A stretch of 64,000 nucleotides of DNA from assembly GCA_014529385.2 (NCBI GenBank), contig CM043968.1, positions 26,859,013-26,923,012 of the forward strand. The letters run 5' to 3'. Position 1 is the stretch's first letter. Each line of letters opens with the position of its first letter. Origin of the DNA: Adiantum capillus-veneris (taxonomy: Eukaryota; Streptophyta; Polypodiopsida; Polypodiales; Pteridaceae). Positions 62,295 to 64,000 of the stretch are shown piece after piece. The position numbers and the translations under genes are program-made. The notes beneath the pieces were generated by a model. The model worked only from the letters and a program-made list of their open reading frames with translations. It searched no databases and was not told the origin of the DNA.

Positions 62295-63567
62295 CTACAA
62301 AAATCTCATGATGTGTCTTGTGACTACGTGTTTCTTAAATCCATTTTTTTCAAACATGCCTATCAGATGCAATATATCTTGATATGCTAATGAGAGGTGC
62401 AAGGCATTATACACTATTGGAAAAACTTGTGATATGCACACTTTTGCAGCCATTATTTTGGGCCTATTAGCTGATACATGTATAAATGAGATACTGTTTA
62501 TTGGCAGTCCCTGTTTCTTCCAAAAAGTAGATGAATCAAAGTCATCAATATATGGTCTTTGCATTCCGATTCTTGTGTTCCAATATTTAGCACTATGTGT
62601 ATCAAATGTCTGCTTCATAGTGATGATGGCAAAAGGATATATGGTAAAGGGGTCCTCAAGGGACAAGGGTTTATTATGGTTTAAACATTGCAGTACAAAC
62701 TTGTTGTTAATAAATAGGAAATCATCCATAAAGCTCCATGAGTAAAGAAAAGCAGTCATCATTTTGAATTCACCTAATTTAGTGAGTTTTTTATTGAATC
62801 TTATCTCAAACCAAGACAAATACAAGTTACACCAAATAGGTGAGCACCAATATCTCATCGGTATGCCTTTCCTTTTCTTGTATATGTTTGACCGAAGCTG
62901 AGTGTAACAACAATCCAATACAAACTTATTTAACCCCTTAAAATAGTCAAAGGACCAATGGACCTCTTTGTATTTCTTTCTGAGATTAATCTATTTTTTG
63001 AATTGTTTGAAACCTATGTATCTTGCATATGAAATTATTTTCACAATGTCATTCATAACCATACCATGCCATTGACACCATCATGGGGAATGGCTTCATA
63101 ACAAGCTTTGATGTCAAATGAATATGTAGAGAATATTTGTTAGGTAAGTTTATATGGAATTCAAACTGATTTTTAATTAGCCAATAACAAAAAAAAATTG
63201 TGTGAGCAAATGATTTATATTTAAGATGCAGATGCTTCGTGATTTCAATGAAACCAGTGTTCATAGCTGACAACATAGATGAAACTCTGGTTGTGATCTT
63301 TGAGAATAAACAATTGTGCGCATTTGTAGTCCAATGAAACTCATTTTTGTGAAGTTTGTAGTTCCCCATTAGGTAAGGAAATGTATCCATTTTAGGTGTT
63401 TCTAGGTCCATATCATTACAAAATCTTTTAACTTCCTCTATTAATTCTAGTGCGGATAGAGGAGCTTTGATAAATTCTTCAAAAAGAAGTCTACCTTTGG
63501 CTTTAATTCTAGCTAACTTCTTGCATATGAAGATCCAAGTCTGTGCAAAATTGTCAATACCACACAT
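62295..63567 (-). pseudogene. Penelope-like reverse transcriptase, broken
   Basis: From 63567 downward: a helical N-terminus, TFPYLMGNYKLHKNEFHWTT (the KLHK motif), then, after a frame change near 63115, STYSFDIKACYEAIPHDG (motif A, Asp with the IPHD signature). The second long frame (62918-62295) has KGIPMRYWCSPIWCNLYLSW FE-type motif B and SFMDDFLFINN (motif C, DD catalytic pair), followed by a thumb-like region. The 'KLHK', 'IPH' and 'G.PM...SP..CN.YL..FE' blocks fit Penelope-like elements better than LINE or LTR RTs. No GIY-YIG endonuclease was found downstream. At least one frameshift and several stops lie between 63115 and 62918. Confidence 0.6.
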
Positions 63568-64000
63568 GTAATATGAATTGCATAACTAATTTAGTTCATC
63601 CAATAGATCTTGGTTCATAAATCATGGTGTTTGGTTATTCCTAAAGTTTGGAAAATTCTCATGAAAAAGTGTTTGATAAATTCATGGTGTTCAAGAGTAT
63701 AAGACTAGTGCATGATGGTGCATATTGTATCCCATGCTAGGCATAATTCTTTAATCAAAGGACTAGGAAGACCATCGTACATGAGGTATATGGTTTATAT
63801 CTTTCAGGATAAATTCCCTAAGAAGAGGGTGTCTGAATAAATTAGGTGAGGTAGACAAAACACATTTCCCAATATTCCCAGCACACGTATTATGGGAAGA
63901 CACCCACATTATTCATTTTCATCAGTGAACTCTACAAACATGAATCTTGGCTTATATAGATTGTGAGCTATGCTTCGAGCATATCTCCATCCGAAGACAA
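63568..64000. other. No gene seen
   Basis: AT-rich sequence to the window edge. It may be the upstream part of the Penelope-like element. Confidence 0.45.

Overview
The window is nuclear plant DNA: spliceosomal introns, a pentatricopeptide-repeat (PPR) pseudogene, an HSP70 pseudogene with an intron, and a dense layer of plant transposons (Ty1/copia, Ty3/gypsy, LINE, Penelope-like, a Helitron/PIF1 helicase fragment), cut up by very long CT/GA and GT/CA dinucleotide tracts. Almost every host-type gene and retroelement is broken. The repeat-rich, microsatellite-rich style fits a large seed-free plant genome such as a fern, but that is inference; no sequence here fixes the species.

Layout. 1-14.8 kb: LINE 3' tail, a GC-rich unassigned stretch, a PPR pseudogene (3.3-5.4 kb), an HSP70 pseudogene on the minus strand (5.4-6.8 kb), a PIF1/Helitron helicase fragment (9.1-9.7 kb) and a decayed LINE (9.85-12.4 kb). 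15.2-20.4 kb: a nearly complete but heavily mutated copia element with LTRs, a primer binding site and gag-PR-INT-RT-RH. 20.4-33.4 kb: compound microsatellite, a SWIM zinc-finger relic, an acidic low-complexity ORF, a 5'-truncated chromodomain gypsy element (25.6-28.3 kb) and copia fragments and LTRs. 33.55-42.75 kb: the most interesting part, described below. 42.8-52.3 kb: copia fragments, including a minus-strand copia element whose integrase region is replaced by a gypsy fragment. 52.3-64 kb: a tRNA-like sequence, a LINE RT (55.5-57.7 kb), a small MITE (59.4 kb) and a Penelope-like reverse transcriptase (62.3-63.6 kb).

The standout is a 9.2-kb DNA element bounded by about 44-bp imperfect terminal inverted repeats (33550-33591 and 42711-42754; 36 of 44 aligned columns match). 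It carries (i) a multi-exon transposase-like gene on the plus strand, broken by four in-frame stops; (ii) an intact 279-codon histone H3-like gene with its own TATA box, whose first ten residues match canonical H3 but which has about 145 extra tail residues before an intact H3 histone fold; (iii) a 167-bp near-perfect hairpin; (iv) a minus-strand multi-exon gene of unknown function; and (v) an intact two-exon minus-strand gene for a 317-residue protein with BAH-like features. A 337-bp MITE at 59.4 kb begins with the same terminal bases (14 of the first 18), suggesting a related family. A transposon carrying a histone H3 variant and a possible chromatin-reader gene would be a new arrangement as far as I know; it is inferred from one copy and needs other copies to confirm.
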